In this document: piece by piece, positions 19,032 to 28,781 of the stretch
Layout: the number at the start of each line of letters is the position of its first letter
How positions within the stretch are numbered: the first letter of the stretch is position 1
From: Cellvibrionaceae bacterium
Lineage (GTDB): Bacteria > Pseudomonadota > Gammaproteobacteria > Pseudomonadales > Cellvibrionaceae
DNA length: 64,000 nucleotides
Direction of reading: 5' to 3'
Assembly: GCA_025800365.1 (NCBI GenBank)
Contig: JAOXRT010000081.1
Span: 31,834-95,833 of the forward strand
Notes under the pieces: generated by a model
Seen by the model: only the letters and a program-made list of their open reading frames with translations
Databases searched by the model: none
What the model was told of the DNA's origin: nothing
Translations under genes and position numbers: made by a program

Positions 19032-20021
19032 CTAGGCTCGAGACCAAGCAAAGCTCAATACCTCTTCGATATGCAGAGCTTTGCTAAGTTGTAATAACAG
19101 TCTATCCACCCCCAGCGCCACGCCCGCGCATTCTGGCAAACCACTTTCCATGGCCGCCAATAAACGATCGTCGATGCTAACCTCAGGCAAACCACTTTGC
19201 TGGCGCTGTTGATTATCGGCTACAAAACGCTGGCGTTGCTCTTGGGCATCTTGCAATTCCCAATAACCATTGGCCAGCTCCATACCGTTTAAAAACACTT
19301 CAAAACGTCGCGCCACTAGCTGCCCGTGCTCATTCTGCGCCAAGCGAGCCAATGCCGATTGGCACGACGGATAATCATAGATAAACACTAAACCGCTACA
19401 TAGCTTAGGCTCTATACATTGGCTGATCAAAATATCTAAGGCTGTGCTTTTGTCTTCACAGCGATAATCGCCCATATCCAAATGCCGATCGATACACTGC
19501 TGTAGTTCAGACAAGCTAGCGTCGTGCGGATCTATCGACAAATGCTCGATAAAAACTTCTCTATAGCTGAGGTATTTTACATTTAGCTCAGCGGTCGGAA
19601 GGTTCGATTGAACTGCAATCAACTTGGCAGCTTGGCAGACTAACTCAGCTAACTCCTGCATCAATTGATGATCATCCAAGCCCAAGCGATACCATTCCAG
19701 CATGGTAAACTCAACATTGTGTCGCCGACCACTTTCACCAGCGCGAAACACTTTTGCCAAGCTATAAATATCCCCAGACCCTGCGGCCAGTAAACGCTTC
19801 ATAGCGTATTCGGGCGAGCTTTGCAGATGGTAGTTTTCCCCTTGGTGAAGACAAGATAAGCATTCGATATAGGGATCGCTTACGGGGTGCTGGGCGAGCA
19901 AAGGCGTTTCCACTTCCAGCACTGAGCGCTCATGAAAAAACTCCCTTATAAAGCGGTTCAGAATTGCTCTAAGACGCAGAGTTTCAAAATTTGCATTAGG
20001 TTGCCAGTCTGCTTCTGTCAT
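19032..20021 (-). CDS. epmA: EF-P--(R)-beta-lysine ligase EpmA
   Basis: A class-II lysyl-tRNA-synthetase paralogue without the anticodon-binding domain (329 residues, also called GenX/PoxA/YjeA). It adenylates (R)-beta-lysine and attaches it to Lys34 of EF-P. Motif 2 is seen in KVFRAGESGRRHNVEFTMLEWYR and motif 3 in GVALGVDRLLLQL near the C-terminus. It is downstream of efp on the minus strand, separated by a terminator, with the matching epmB divergent on the other side. Confidence 0.93.
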   Translation of the reverse strand: MTEADWQPNANFETLRLRAILNRFIREFFHERSVLEVETPLLAQHPVSDPYIECLSCLHQGENYHLQSSPEYAMKRLLAAGSGDIYSLAKVFRAGESGRRHNVEFTMLEWYRLGLDDHQLMQELAELVCQAAKLIAVQSNLPTAELNVKYLSYREVFIEHLSIDPHDASLSELQQCIDRHLDMGDYRCEDKSTALDILISQCIEPKLCSGLVFIYDYPSCQSALARLAQNEHGQLVARRFEVFLNGMELANGYWELQDAQEQRQRFVADNQQRQQSGLPEVSIDDRLLAAMESGLPECAGVALGVDRLLLQLSKALHIEEVLSFAWSRA

Positions 20022-20114
20022 TTCTCATCTCATATTTCGATTCATATCTCTACGGCTTTAAAGACAACTTGCGTTCAATGCTTTGCACTTTCTAATTTTA
20101 GAATGACCAAAAGC

Positions 20115-20143
20115 AAACAGGCCAGCAATTAGCTGGCCTGTTT
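20115..20143 (-). terminator. Terminator after efp
   Basis: Perfect 12-bp stem AAACAGGCCAGC / GCTGGCCTGTTT with loop AATTA, between efp and epmA. Read on the minus strand the stem ends in TTT followed by GCTTTTGG. It separates the highly expressed efp from epmA. Confidence 0.75.
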
Positions 20144-20168
20144 AATAAGGAATCATGCAAAGAGCAAA

Positions 20169-20738
20169 TTAATCTTTGGCGCGTCCGATGTACTCACCGG
20201 TACGGGTATCCACTCGAATCGTCTCACCCTGAGACAAGAACAAAGGAACCTTAACCACAGCACCGGTAGACAAGGTCGCTGGCTTAGAGCCACCATTGGC
20301 AGTATCGCCTTTAACGCCTGGATCGGTTTCGGTGATTTCCAGCTCAACATGATTTGGCGGGGTAACCGCCAATGGCGAACCATTATATAGAGTTACCGTA
20401 ACAACATCTTGCTCGCGCAACCACTTGGCAGTCTCACCAACGGCTTTCTCGTCCGCCTGATGCTGCTCGTAGCTGGTAGGATCCATGAAATGCCAAAACT
20501 CACCATCGGTGTAGAGGTATTCCATATCGTAATCCATTACATCGGCGCCCTCTAAGCTCTCACCTGATTTAAAGGTGCGCTCCCAAACGCGGCCAGTATT
20601 TAAGTTACGCAATTTAACGCGGTTAAAGGCCTGACCTTTACCAGGTTTTACGAACTCATTATCCAAAATAGAGCATGGCTCGCCATCGAGCATTACTTTC
20701 AGGCCGCCACGAAATTCATTGGTAGAGTAATTTGCCAT
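20169..20738 (-). CDS. efp: Elongation factor P
   Basis: Relieves ribosome stalling at polyproline stretches. 189 residues with the three beta-barrel domains of EF-P. The modification site is Lys34 in KPGKGQAF, identical in position and context to the E. coli lysine that receives beta-lysine, which fits epmA and epmB on either side. I start at MANYSTNEF (20738); an in-frame extension to 20762 is not conserved in the family. Codon use looks biased to preferred codons, as expected of a highly expressed protein. Confidence 0.97.
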   Translation of the reverse strand: MANYSTNEFRGGLKVMLDGEPCSILDNEFVKPGKGQAFNRVKLRNLNTGRVWERTFKSGESLEGADVMDYDMEYLYTDGEFWHFMDPTSYEQHQADEKAVGETAKWLREQDVVTVTLYNGSPLAVTPPNHVELEITETDPGVKGDTANGGSKPATLSTGAVVKVPLFLSQGETIRVDTRTGEYIGRAKD

Positions 20739-20974
20739 GGTTGTTTCCAATCTTACGTTCAAGGCTATACTCGATTTGGCCTAGGCCCCTGTCAGTACCT
20801 GCTACGCACCCAATTGAGTTTAGATACGTGCCCAACAGTTAGATCGAGCGTAAAGCCGGCCATTATACCTAGCATTAACGCTAAGTTCGAGAGCCAGCCA
20901 CAGAACTGCTACAATAGCCGCTGATATGTTTACAGCCGCCTTGTCGCCCCAATAGCGTTCCTGATACCACTTAT

Positions 20975-22018
20975 ATGAACACCATCCTGCCACCCATCAA
21001 GTTAGTGTCGCCTAAAGATGAGCTCAGCCAGAACGGCTTAGCCCAAGGCAGCTGGCAGCAAGAGTTGCAACAGCTGATACGCAGGCCCAGTGAGCTGGCC
21101 GAGCTTTTAGATATTAAATTAGAAGAGCTCTGCCCAGAGGCTAACGAACAATTCGAGCTGCGAGTGACACGACATTTTGCCGCCCTGATGAAAAAAGCTG
21201 ACTTGCAAGACCCGTTATTGCTGCAAGTCATGCCAGCCTTGGCCGAAACCCTGGAGCACAGCGCCTATAGTAAAGAGCCTCTTGAAGAGACTGAGCAGTT
21301 TAATCCCCTTCCAGGTGTCATTCATAAGTACAAAGGGCGTCTATTGCTGATGGCCAGTAATCAATGCGCAATCAACTGCCGTTACTGCTTTCGACGCCAT
21401 TTCCCCTATCAAGATCACCATCTCGGACGCAAGCAGTGGCTAGATGCCATTAATTATATTGCCCAAGATAGCAGTCTTAGCGAGGTAATCTTGAGTGGCG
21501 GAGACCCTCTAAGCCAAAGTGATAAACAGCTATCCTGGCTAACCGAGCAGCTGGCACAGATACCCCATATCAAACGCCTGCGCGTTCATAGCCGCTTGCC
21601 GGTAGTGCTTCCACAACGTGTATGCAGTGAATTATTGAGCTGGATGAACAGCAAACACTTACAAACATCCCTGGTGCTGCACATCAATCACCCCCAGGAG
21701 ATTTCCCCTCAGCTGAAGCAGGCCTGCCTCACTTTAAAAGACGCTGGTGTGCGCCTTTACAATCAGTCTGTGCTTTTAAAAGCTATCAACGATGATGTCG
21801 ACACCCTAGCAAGGCTAAGCGAAGCGCTCTATGAGTGCTACATTCAACCCTACTACCTACATCAGCTCGACAAGGTACAAGGTGCCGCGCACTTTCAGGT
21901 AGATGATCGGCATGCCCAAGAGCTATATCACCAGCTACGGGCTGAATTACCGGGTTATCTGGTACCACTGTTAACCCAAGAAATCCCAGGCCAGCCAGCG
22001 AAAACTCCCATAATCTAG
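20975..22018 (+). CDS. epmB: EF-P beta-lysylation protein EpmB (lysine 2,3-aminomutase type)
   Basis: Radical-SAM, PLP-dependent aminomutase that makes (R)-beta-lysine for EF-P. The cluster cysteines are Cys131, Cys135 and Cys138 (CAINCRYCFRRHFPY); the ILSGGDPLS motif follows, and the PLP lysine is expected in the C-terminal third. At 347 residues it is the short EpmB form, without the extra C-terminal domain of clostridial KamA. It is divergent from efp. EpmC, the hydroxylase of enterics, is not visible. Confidence 0.93.
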   Translation: MNTILPPIKLVSPKDELSQNGLAQGSWQQELQQLIRRPSELAELLDIKLEELCPEANEQFELRVTRHFAALMKKADLQDPLLLQVMPALAETLEHSAYSKEPLEETEQFNPLPGVIHKYKGRLLLMASNQCAINCRYCFRRHFPYQDHHLGRKQWLDAINYIAQDSSLSEVILSGGDPLSQSDKQLSWLTEQLAQIPHIKRLRVHSRLPVVLPQRVCSELLSWMNSKHLQTSLVLHINHPQEISPQLKQACLTLKDAGVRLYNQSVLLKAINDDVDTLARLSEALYECYIQPYYLHQLDKVQGAAHFQVDDRHAQELYHQLRAELPGYLVPLLTQEIPGQPAKTPII

Positions 22019-22188
22019 TCTATTATTGTGATAAGCTTCACACTAAATGCCGAAGATGAGTAGCAGCATATTGAATAGAGGCTGAATATTTGCTGCTACT
22101 GAACAATAAATCACCTAAGTGCTAACACTCTAAGCTAGAGTTAAGAATTAAGAGTAATGGCTACTAATTAGGAAATAATGAGTTATCG

Positions 22189-23955
22189 ATGAGCGCTGTT
22201 GGAATAGCTATCAAACTGTTTGGGCGGATCAAGCTCCCCCCCCAAGACTTGGAGTCGCTAAGCTTTTGCAAAGGCTGTCGCCCCCAAGATGTTGCGGCGT
22301 GGGCCGATAGCCTACCCGCCACCAGGGTGAATCACACCAGCGTAATCCTATATAAAGCCCTACCCGAGGTCGCAAGGCTACAAGCCAAGCCCAATCAGCG
22401 CCTAGCTATGCTGGAAAGCCTTAGGCCCTATGTGCAAAGATGCATCCAAGGCCTTTCACAGAGCTTTCTAAACAAGCCTGTGGTGCTGCCAGAGGACGCC
22501 ATGAAAGCGGCGATTGTTGCTCTGGCCCTGCAAAAACACATTACCCACGGCTACTGTATCGTTGCTCGTGATATTACCTGTGACGCTAAGCTCAACGACG
22601 GTGACCCGCAAAACCCTCATGCCCAGGCGCTTACCTTGGCTCTTCACCGTGCCATTAACGGCCTCAGCATCCAGCTTATGAGAAGCTATCAGCTCTATGC
22701 CGCTACAACTCCAAGCCTATGGCTGAGCATGCACAGCTTGTTTCAAGTGGCGCAAAACTCAGCTTTAGACCAGTTTCCTGTAGCCGATGAACTGTTAAGC
22801 CATGTTTCTCAAAGTACTATTCGCGAAGCCTATCAGCGAATTATCTTACTCGCCTGCGCGAACCCCAATAAATTACGCCAATTTGATGTTTCAACAGCCT
22901 ATAAGCTATTGGAGCTCTGGGCATCGCACATACGCTTGCGCCCCAACAAAAGCGACTCTGAATCCGTCTTTGTGATCAATCCTAATAGCGATAGCCCGCC
23001 TAGCCCCAAGAGTTTAATTCCTCTTGCCGAGTTAGAAGGCTGCCTAGCCGTTGATATCGCTCCACTGTTGTCCACCTTAGATAAGCAACTTGGTGGCGAG
23101 CTAGAAGGCAATGACGTTCTCACTATTCCTAAAGGAATCAGTACTTCCCTCATTGCACACTTAACAGATGCCTGGAGCACCCAGTACCACCGGGCTCACG
23201 AGCGGGTGAGCTATAAACAGAAGCTAGAAGCCTTGGTTGGAATAAGCAGCATCCACTTCCACCTCAGCGGTGGCATTCCGTTTGAAAGCTTCGTGCTGGG
23301 CGCAGGCAAAGTAAATCTAGGGGAAGATAAGAACCCTTATTTAAAAGGTCAAAAACAAGAAGTTGCCAGTGATGACCCATGGTCCAACGCCTTTGACGCT
23401 GGTGGCAGCGGGCGAAATTTCGACCCACTCCTATTTTCCACTTTAGATATTGAATCTCAGCTGGCAAAGCGCGAGCATGAGCAGGAAAAGAACAAATTCC
23501 CAATTCATCAAATTATCAGTGAAGATCGTAGCCAAGGTGGCTACTGCTTAAATTGGCAGCAAGACGTGCCTAAATCCCTAAAATCAGGAGAGCTGATTGC
23601 TCTAAGAGAAGGCGATGCAACCGGCTGGACACTCGGTATGATCCGCTGGGTTAGACAAAGTCGCGGCGCCAGTTCTTTTGGTGTGGAACTTTTATCGAGT
23701 CTCGCGAGTCCATTTGGCGCGTCTTTAATTCATAAAAGCGGCGATAATGCCGATTATATGAGAGTGTTCTTTCTCCCTGAACAGAAAAGCATGCGCAAGA
23801 AGGCCTGCTTGCTTACACCTTCTGTACCATTTCAAGAGGGGCAAAAGGTGCGTCTCAACCGTCGCGGAGAGGAGAAAACGGTACAACTCACCCGTAAAAC
23901 GATGGATACCGGCTCAATCAGTCAGTTTGAGTTCAGGACACTAGAGACAGGCTAA
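22189..23955 (+). CDS. PilZ-like domain protein, homologue of the gene next to fimX in pseudomonads
   Basis: A 588-residue cytoplasmic protein that I recognise by position and layout as the counterpart of P. aeruginosa PA4958, which also lies beside fimX. The first 270 residues are helical, with no known motif. The C-terminal 130 residues (GGYCLNWQQD, SGELIALREG, GMIRWVRQ, FGVELLSS) fold in prediction like a PilZ beta-barrel, but the canonical RxxxR motif is not obvious. Some databases label such proteins molecular chaperone; I see no support for that. Next to a c-di-GMP-binding FimX-type protein a role in surface motility or c-di-GMP response is plausible. Confidence 0.65.
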   Translation: MSAVGIAIKLFGRIKLPPQDLESLSFCKGCRPQDVAAWADSLPATRVNHTSVILYKALPEVARLQAKPNQRLAMLESLRPYVQRCIQGLSQSFLNKPVVLPEDAMKAAIVALALQKHITHGYCIVARDITCDAKLNDGDPQNPHAQALTLALHRAINGLSIQLMRSYQLYAATTPSLWLSMHSLFQVAQNSALDQFPVADELLSHVSQSTIREAYQRIILLACANPNKLRQFDVSTAYKLLELWASHIRLRPNKSDSESVFVINPNSDSPPSPKSLIPLAELEGCLAVDIAPLLSTLDKQLGGELEGNDVLTIPKGISTSLIAHLTDAWSTQYHRAHERVSYKQKLEALVGISSIHFHLSGGIPFESFVLGAGKVNLGEDKNPYLKGQKQEVASDDPWSNAFDAGGSGRNFDPLLFSTLDIESQLAKREHEQEKNKFPIHQIISEDRSQGGYCLNWQQDVPKSLKSGELIALREGDATGWTLGMIRWVRQSRGASSFGVELLSSLASPFGASLIHKSGDNADYMRVFFLPEQKSMRKKACLLTPSVPFQEGQKVRLNRRGEEKTVQLTRKTMDTGSISQFEFRTLETG

Positions 23956-24121
23956 ACGTAGCTCGCCAAAAACAGAAAAGCATCTGTAACGCGGGTTTCA
24001 CCTTGCAAGTTGATAGGTTAGTATTAGCCTCCCTTAACTTAGGCCAGCCATAGCTATTTACTTGGTTTGCTTAAGGTTTCGGCAAAGTTTGCGTTGTATT
24101 TGCCACGAGTTTTAATGGACG

Positions 24122-26191
24122 ATGATGATTTCCGATCAGACACTACGGCTACTCATTCTGAATGACTCAGAAAGCGAGGCAGAACGCCTCATCAGCATGC
24201 TGCATAATGCTGGCAAGAATGTCCGTGCCCAACTGGTCAATGCCGAAACCATGGAAGCACAGCTGCAGGAGCAGAACTGGGAGCTGCTCATTGCCGAAGA
24301 TAGCTGCGCTGATGTCGATCATTGCATCCAAGTCATTCGCCGACACAATAAAGATGTTCCCGTTATCCTGCAAAGCGATCGCGAAGGCAGCCATGTCGCC
24401 GTAGAGGGCATGAAGCGAGGCGCCTGCGATGTGGTACAGCTAGACCAGGACCAGCACCTACTCTTAGTCATCGACCGCGAAATGGACAATCGCCGGCAAC
24501 GACAACAGCGCATTCAATCCGACAAAAAACGTCGAGAAGCCGAGCAACGTGCTCATGATCTATTGGACAGCTCCCGTGATGGTATTGCTTTTATTCAAGA
24601 TGGCCTGTGCCTGTATGTAAACAGCTCTTTTGCTGAGCTATTAAAATACAGCGATGCCGAAGAGGTTGAGTGCACCCCAGTCATTGACTTGGTTGAAAGT
24701 TCTCAGCAAGCCGAAGTGAAGGCGTTTTTGCAGCAGTTCACCCTACAAGGTGGTGAATTTGAGCAGCAGCAATACAAACTCAGATGCATCTGTGCCGACG
24801 ATAGTATTCAAGAGCTAACAGTATCCCTCAGCCACGGACGCTTTGAGGAAGAGCCCTGCATTGAGCTGCGCACTCAAAGTAATGCACAAGATCAAGACCT
24901 GGTCGAAGAGATGCAAAAGATTAAGCAGCTCGACCATGGCACTGGCCTTTACAACCGCCAGTTTATGAACAAACATCTCAATAGCCTACTAAATTCAGAT
25001 ACACCACAGGCTTTTGTATTACTAATAGAAATCGATCACTTTTTTGAGCGCGTTCAGCCTAAAGTTGGCCTAAGTGCCAGTGACGATGTTCTTAAGCAAG
25101 TCGCTGATATCATCCAGCCCTGCTTAGGTGAAAAAGACATACTGACACGCTACGCTGATGATGCCTTTATGGTGCTAAGCCAGCTGCCCACCATGGAAGC
25201 CGTGCAGCAATGCTGCCAAAACATTCTGCAGAGTTGTAACGACAGTATTATTGAAGCCAATCAGAAAACCGTTCAAATCAGTAGCAGCATCGGCATTGCT
25301 GTAATCAATGAGAATTCCACTGATAGCGATACTGTGATCGATCAAGCGGCTGAGGCCATTAGCAAGATTCGCAGTGACGCTGAAAACAATAGCAACACCA
25401 TTAAAGTATTCGAACCAGAACGTATCGGTTCGAACAAAACCAATGCCGATGATATTCAAAAAGCCATTACTCAAGGGCGTTTTCGCTTATTATTCCAGCC
25501 AGTTATTTCACTGCGAGGTTCGGGCGAAGAGTTTTATGAGGTGCTTCTGCGAATGCTTGATGAGCAAGGCGAAGAGATATCACCGGCTCACTTTTTAGAT
25601 CTTGCGAAATCTATTGGCAGCGCTGCCAAACTGGATCGCTGGGTCATCCTAGAGTCTATGAAAACACTGGCCAAGCAACGCAGCCAAAATCCAAAAACCA
25701 AGCTGATGATTACCGTAAGTGCTGATTCCATCCAAGATCGCACCTTAATTGCTTGGGTAAGTCGAGTTTTGCAGGCTGCCAAGATTGGCGCCAGCAGCGT
25801 GGCTTTTCAAATCAGTGAAAAAGATGCCAATCAAAATTTGAAAGACACACAAAGCTTTATTAAGGAAGTTCACGCGATTAAAGCAAGCTGCGTTATCACC
25901 AACTTTGGCTGCTCATTAAACCCAAGCAACACCATTAAGCATTTAGATACTGAACTATATAAGGTTGATGGCTCTTTTGCCTTGGATATTCAAAATAATA
26001 ATCAAAGTCCTGATGCCCTGATCGCACTGCTAGAAGAGCTTCATGAGGCTGGGAAAACCAGCTTTATTCCGCAAGTGGAGAATGCCAGCATTTTATCCAG
26101 CCTATGGCAGGCTGGTGTGCATTATATTCAGGGGCATTATCTACAAGCGCCAGCTCCAACTATGGAATATGACTTTACAATGGATGGCTAG
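24122..26191 (+). CDS. fimX: FimX-type degenerate GGDEF/EAL c-di-GMP protein with REC-like and PAS domains
   Basis: 689 residues, nearly the length of P. aeruginosa FimX. Order: a receiver-like domain (about 1-120, LLILNDSESEAERLISML), a PAS domain (about 145-265), a GGDEF domain (about 280-430) and an EAL domain (about 440-685). The GGDEF signature is replaced by YADDAF and the EAL motif by EVL (FYEVLLRML), so neither synthesis nor hydrolysis of c-di-GMP is expected. The EAL fold probably binds c-di-GMP, as in FimX, which controls type IV pilus assembly and twitching. It is convergent with serB, again as in pseudomonads. An ATG at 24125 is an equally good start. The stop codon lies in a hairpin terminator. 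Confidence 0.85.
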   Translation: MMISDQTLRLLILNDSESEAERLISMLHNAGKNVRAQLVNAETMEAQLQEQNWELLIAEDSCADVDHCIQVIRRHNKDVPVILQSDREGSHVAVEGMKRGACDVVQLDQDQHLLLVIDREMDNRRQRQQRIQSDKKRREAEQRAHDLLDSSRDGIAFIQDGLCLYVNSSFAELLKYSDAEEVECTPVIDLVESSQQAEVKAFLQQFTLQGGEFEQQQYKLRCICADDSIQELTVSLSHGRFEEEPCIELRTQSNAQDQDLVEEMQKIKQLDHGTGLYNRQFMNKHLNSLLNSDTPQAFVLLIEIDHFFERVQPKVGLSASDDVLKQVADIIQPCLGEKDILTRYADDAFMVLSQLPTMEAVQQCCQNILQSCNDSIIEANQKTVQISSSIGIAVINENSTDSDTVIDQAAEAISKIRSDAENNSNTIKVFEPERIGSNKTNADDIQKAITQGRFRLLFQPVISLRGSGEEFYEVLLRMLDEQGEEISPAHFLDLAKSIGSAAKLDRWVILESMKTLAKQRSQNPKTKLMITVSADSIQDRTLIAWVSRVLQAAKIGASSVAFQISEKDANQNLKDTQSFIKEVHAIKASCVITNFGCSLNPSNTIKHLDTELYKVDGSFALDIQNNNQSPDALIALLEELHEAGKTSFIPQVENASILSSLWQAGVHYIQGHYLQAPAPTMEYDFTMDG

Positions 26192-26213
26192 GGCGCACAG
26201 CCCTAGCCATTTA
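26184..26213 (+). terminator. Terminator overlapping the fimX stop codon
   Basis: Perfect 11-bp stem ATGGCTAGGGC / GCCCTAGCCAT with loop GCACA, followed by TTTAAT. The TAG stop of fimX is inside the left arm. Confidence 0.7.
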
Positions 26214-26234
26214 ATCCAACTCAATAATCCCCAA

Positions 26235-26259
26235 TAACTAGCTGGGAGCCCAGTAGTTA
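26235..26259 (-). terminator. Hairpin at the serB 3' end
   Basis: Inverted repeat TAACTA-G-CTGGG / CCCAG-T-AGTTA overlapping the serB stop codon. There is no clear T-run on the minus strand, so it is a weak candidate terminator. Confidence 0.45.
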
Positions 26260-27264
26260 GCTATCTTTGCTTTGTGCAAGCAGATATAACACCGCATCCA
26301 AACCCAGGGTACTAATGCTAAACTCAGCTTGCTCCCTCACGATTGGCTTGGCTCGATACGCCACACCCATACCAGCCTTAGCCAACATCAAAAGATCATT
26401 GGCGCCATCACCAACTGCAATGGTACTGCTCATCGGCACATTGTATTCAGCAGCCAACTGCTCCAGTAGCTCTGCCTTACGCTGAGCATCAACAATATCG
26501 CCAATCGCCTTACCAGTAACTTTGCCGTCAACAATATCCAAGCGATTTGCAAATATTTGATCAAAGCCAAATCGCTGCTGCAGCTGGCCAGCAAAATAAT
26601 CAAAGCCACCCGAGAAAATAGCCGTTTTAAACCCAAGCTCCTTAAGTCCGGCGATAAGGTCTGGCATACCGGGTGACAGAGGGATATTCGCCGCGATATC
26701 GGCCAATACAGATTCATCTAAGCCCTGCAGGGTTGCCATACGTTGAATAAAGCTCTCGCGAAAATCCAGCTCGCCGCGCATCGCTGCTTCCGTTACCGCA
26801 GCTACTTGCTCGCCTACGCCAGCGGCTTTGGCCAGCTCATCAATCACCTCTACCTGTATCAGAGTTGAGTCCATGTCAAAGCAGGCTAAGGCCCCCTCTT
26901 CACGGATAAAAGGCGCTACACCTTCAGCTAAATAATTAACTTCAATGCCGGCTTCAAGGCTAAGATTTTTTATGGCGGCTATTTTACTGACTTGATCTGG
27001 GCCTAAAGGTGCATCAAGCAGTAGCTGCCAAGCCTGGGAAGAAAGCTTATCGATCAACAGATGCTTAATGTTTAAATCTAATAGGCTCCGCCAAAGCGTT
27101 TTTAGAGGCTCAATTTCCAGCTTAGTGGACATGATGATTAAACGGGCCTGATTTGCAGAAGGGCTTTGCTCAGCTTGCAACAGCGATTGCTGGCTGCTCA
27201 GCAGCTCTTGTACTAGATCACAGCGCAGGCTGCTCTGGCTAAGAGAAATTGCGGGAGTACTCAT
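26257..27264 (-). CDS. serB: Phosphoserine phosphatase SerB
   Basis: Last step of serine synthesis: phosphoserine to serine. HAD-superfamily enzyme with the nucleophile motif DMDST at residues 130-134, the SGGF motif (motif II) and GDGANDLLML (motif IV). 335 residues, including an N-terminal ACT-like regulatory part of about 110 residues. It is divergent from ahpA and convergent with fimX, the arrangement known from pseudomonads. Confidence 0.95.
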   Translation of the reverse strand: MSTPAISLSQSSLRCDLVQELLSSQQSLLQAEQSPSANQARLIIMSTKLEIEPLKTLWRSLLDLNIKHLLIDKLSSQAWQLLLDAPLGPDQVSKIAAIKNLSLEAGIEVNYLAEGVAPFIREEGALACFDMDSTLIQVEVIDELAKAAGVGEQVAAVTEAAMRGELDFRESFIQRMATLQGLDESVLADIAANIPLSPGMPDLIAGLKELGFKTAIFSGGFDYFAGQLQQRFGFDQIFANRLDIVDGKVTGKAIGDIVDAQRKAELLEQLAAEYNVPMSSTIAVGDGANDLLMLAKAGMGVAYRAKPIVREQAEFSISTLGLDAVLYLLAQSKDS

Positions 27265-27540
27265 AATGGTGACGTTATATCTATGCTATGGGAAGACGGC
27301 ATTATAAAGCCCTCGCCTTATAAAGCTCTACTTTTCGAATCGCCATGTTGGCCAAGCGGCCACGCTTGTTTAGAATATCAAACGCTTATAGCCAGCGCAG
27401 ATTCACTTTTAGGGGCTATAATTGGAACCTTGACTACAATTTCACGACAAAAAGCGTAAGATAACTGTGATTTGCTAGTTGAAAAGAAGTCAAAACAGCT
27501 AAACCTATACCGAATCATTAGAGAACGTAATTTACAGCCC

Positions 27541-28650
27541 ATGAAATTGCCCGCCATCCCCAAGCTTTCGGCCTTTTTGCTGGGCGCATTTATTACGGTC
27601 TTAATCTTAAGCTGGGCGAATCAGAACCAGCTTCAGCAACAGCAAATCGAGCTGAATCAACATTACGGCTCAGTACTCGCGCGCAAATTAGCCCAGCAAG
27701 CTGAAAACCCAACTCTTACTCGAGACTTGGTTAGCTTGCAGGTTCTAGCCGAAGCTACCAAGCAAGAAAAAGGGATCGCCAGCGTTACCTTTCACAGCGT
27801 GGACAACAAGCTACTCGCCCAAGCTGGCAAAACCGCCAGACAAAAAGGGGCCGATAAATCCCAGCAGAGTTTTAGCGCACCGATCAATTTACAAGACTCG
27901 GTCGCCGGTTACGTCACCATTGGCTTAAATAGCCAAGAGCTGCTGCAGCAACCTCAGGCCTATGGCTTACAGCTACTCGCGCTATTATTGCTCGCAGCGG
28001 CCATTATCAATATTTACCTTGAACCACAGCGCCATGACGCCAAGCAGAATAAAAACCACCAAGAACAAGAAAGTCCACTAGCAGCCCCCGAAGCTGAAGC
28101 GCCAATTTGCGCTTGGCTGGTAGTCCAAAGCGGCAACCTGGCCAGCCTCCAAAAGCAACTGAGCGCTGCGGCTTTGCAGGAGCTTTTGGACGAGTTTAAT
28201 CAGCAATTACAAACCGTATTAAATTTGTATCAAGGTGAGTTGCTGTGGGTGGATGGAGATTCTTTTCATTGTGGCTTCAGACAGTGCTCAGCCGGCGACA
28301 ATGACCAAGGGATTTTCAATGCCATTTGCTCAACAAAACTACTCGTCGATTTAGGAAGCAGCCGCCAAGGTATCAAGCTGCATTTTAAAGCAGCCATTAT
28401 TCCTCCAGCAGCAGGCGATTGTTACAGTGAGTTATTCTCGGCCTATCGCGACAGCCAAGAGCAACGCCGCCAGCTAGACGCTTTAGGCCATGCCAGCCTT
28501 TTGCTAGATAAGCGCCTACTTGACGACAGACATGTACTTGAACAGTTGGAATTCACAGAAGATCAACACAATGTCTATATCGATGCAATCAAAGCACCTT
28601 ATTTAGATCTGCTAAAGGAACAACTGAAGCACCTGAGAAGCCTGGCTTAG
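27541..28650 (+). CDS. ahpA: AhpA/YtjB (SMP_2) family membrane protein
   Basis: A 369-residue inner-membrane protein of the YtjB/Smp family, found divergent from serB in many gammaproteobacteria. It has an N-terminal membrane helix (LSAFLLGAFITVLILSWA), a periplasmic sensor-like region of about 130 residues, a second helix near residues 140-160 (LQLLALLLLAAAIINIYL), and a cytoplasmic domain that resembles a degenerate adenylate-cyclase/GGDEF fold (ICAWLVVQSGNL ... LLWVDGDSFHCGF). The function is not known; the family name haemolysin is misleading. The start is uncertain: the ATG at 27541 has a weak site, and the frame opens at a TTG at 27472. Confidence 0.75.
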   Translation: MKLPAIPKLSAFLLGAFITVLILSWANQNQLQQQQIELNQHYGSVLARKLAQQAENPTLTRDLVSLQVLAEATKQEKGIASVTFHSVDNKLLAQAGKTARQKGADKSQQSFSAPINLQDSVAGYVTIGLNSQELLQQPQAYGLQLLALLLLAAAIINIYLEPQRHDAKQNKNHQEQESPLAAPEAEAPICAWLVVQSGNLASLQKQLSAAALQELLDEFNQQLQTVLNLYQGELLWVDGDSFHCGFRQCSAGDNDQGIFNAICSTKLLVDLGSSRQGIKLHFKAAIIPPAAGDCYSELFSAYRDSQEQRRQLDALGHASLLLDKRLLDDRHVLEQLEFTEDQHNVYIDAIKAPYLDLLKEQLKHLRSLA

Positions 28651-28698
28651 CAAGACTTTCTCGGTAAAGGACCCACCAATTAAGGCTGCACAACACAG

Positions 28699-28738
28699 CG
28701 TCACAGAAATGTCATCGAGCTGTCATGTACAGGTCATT
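28699..28738 (+). promoter_or_regulatory. Pho-box array (PhoB binding sites) before the ornithine-lipid gene
   Basis: Half sites with exact 11-base periodicity: CGTCAC (28699), TGTCAT (28710), TGTCAT (28721), GGTCAT (28732). The Pho box is two 11-base direct repeats with the core CTGTCAT; here two perfect and two imperfect repeats line up in one phase. It ends about 44 bases before the preferred start codon, as expected of a PhoB-activated promoter. Confidence 0.8.
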
Positions 28739-28781
28739 TTATGAGCGCAATCTACCCGCAATGAGCACAGGTAGATTGACT

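Noticed and set aside
28725..28781. Longer N-terminus of the OlsF-like protein from the ATG at 28725
   Set aside because: That ATG is inside the Pho-box array, so it would precede the expected transcription start. The ATG at 28782 has a better ribosome site.
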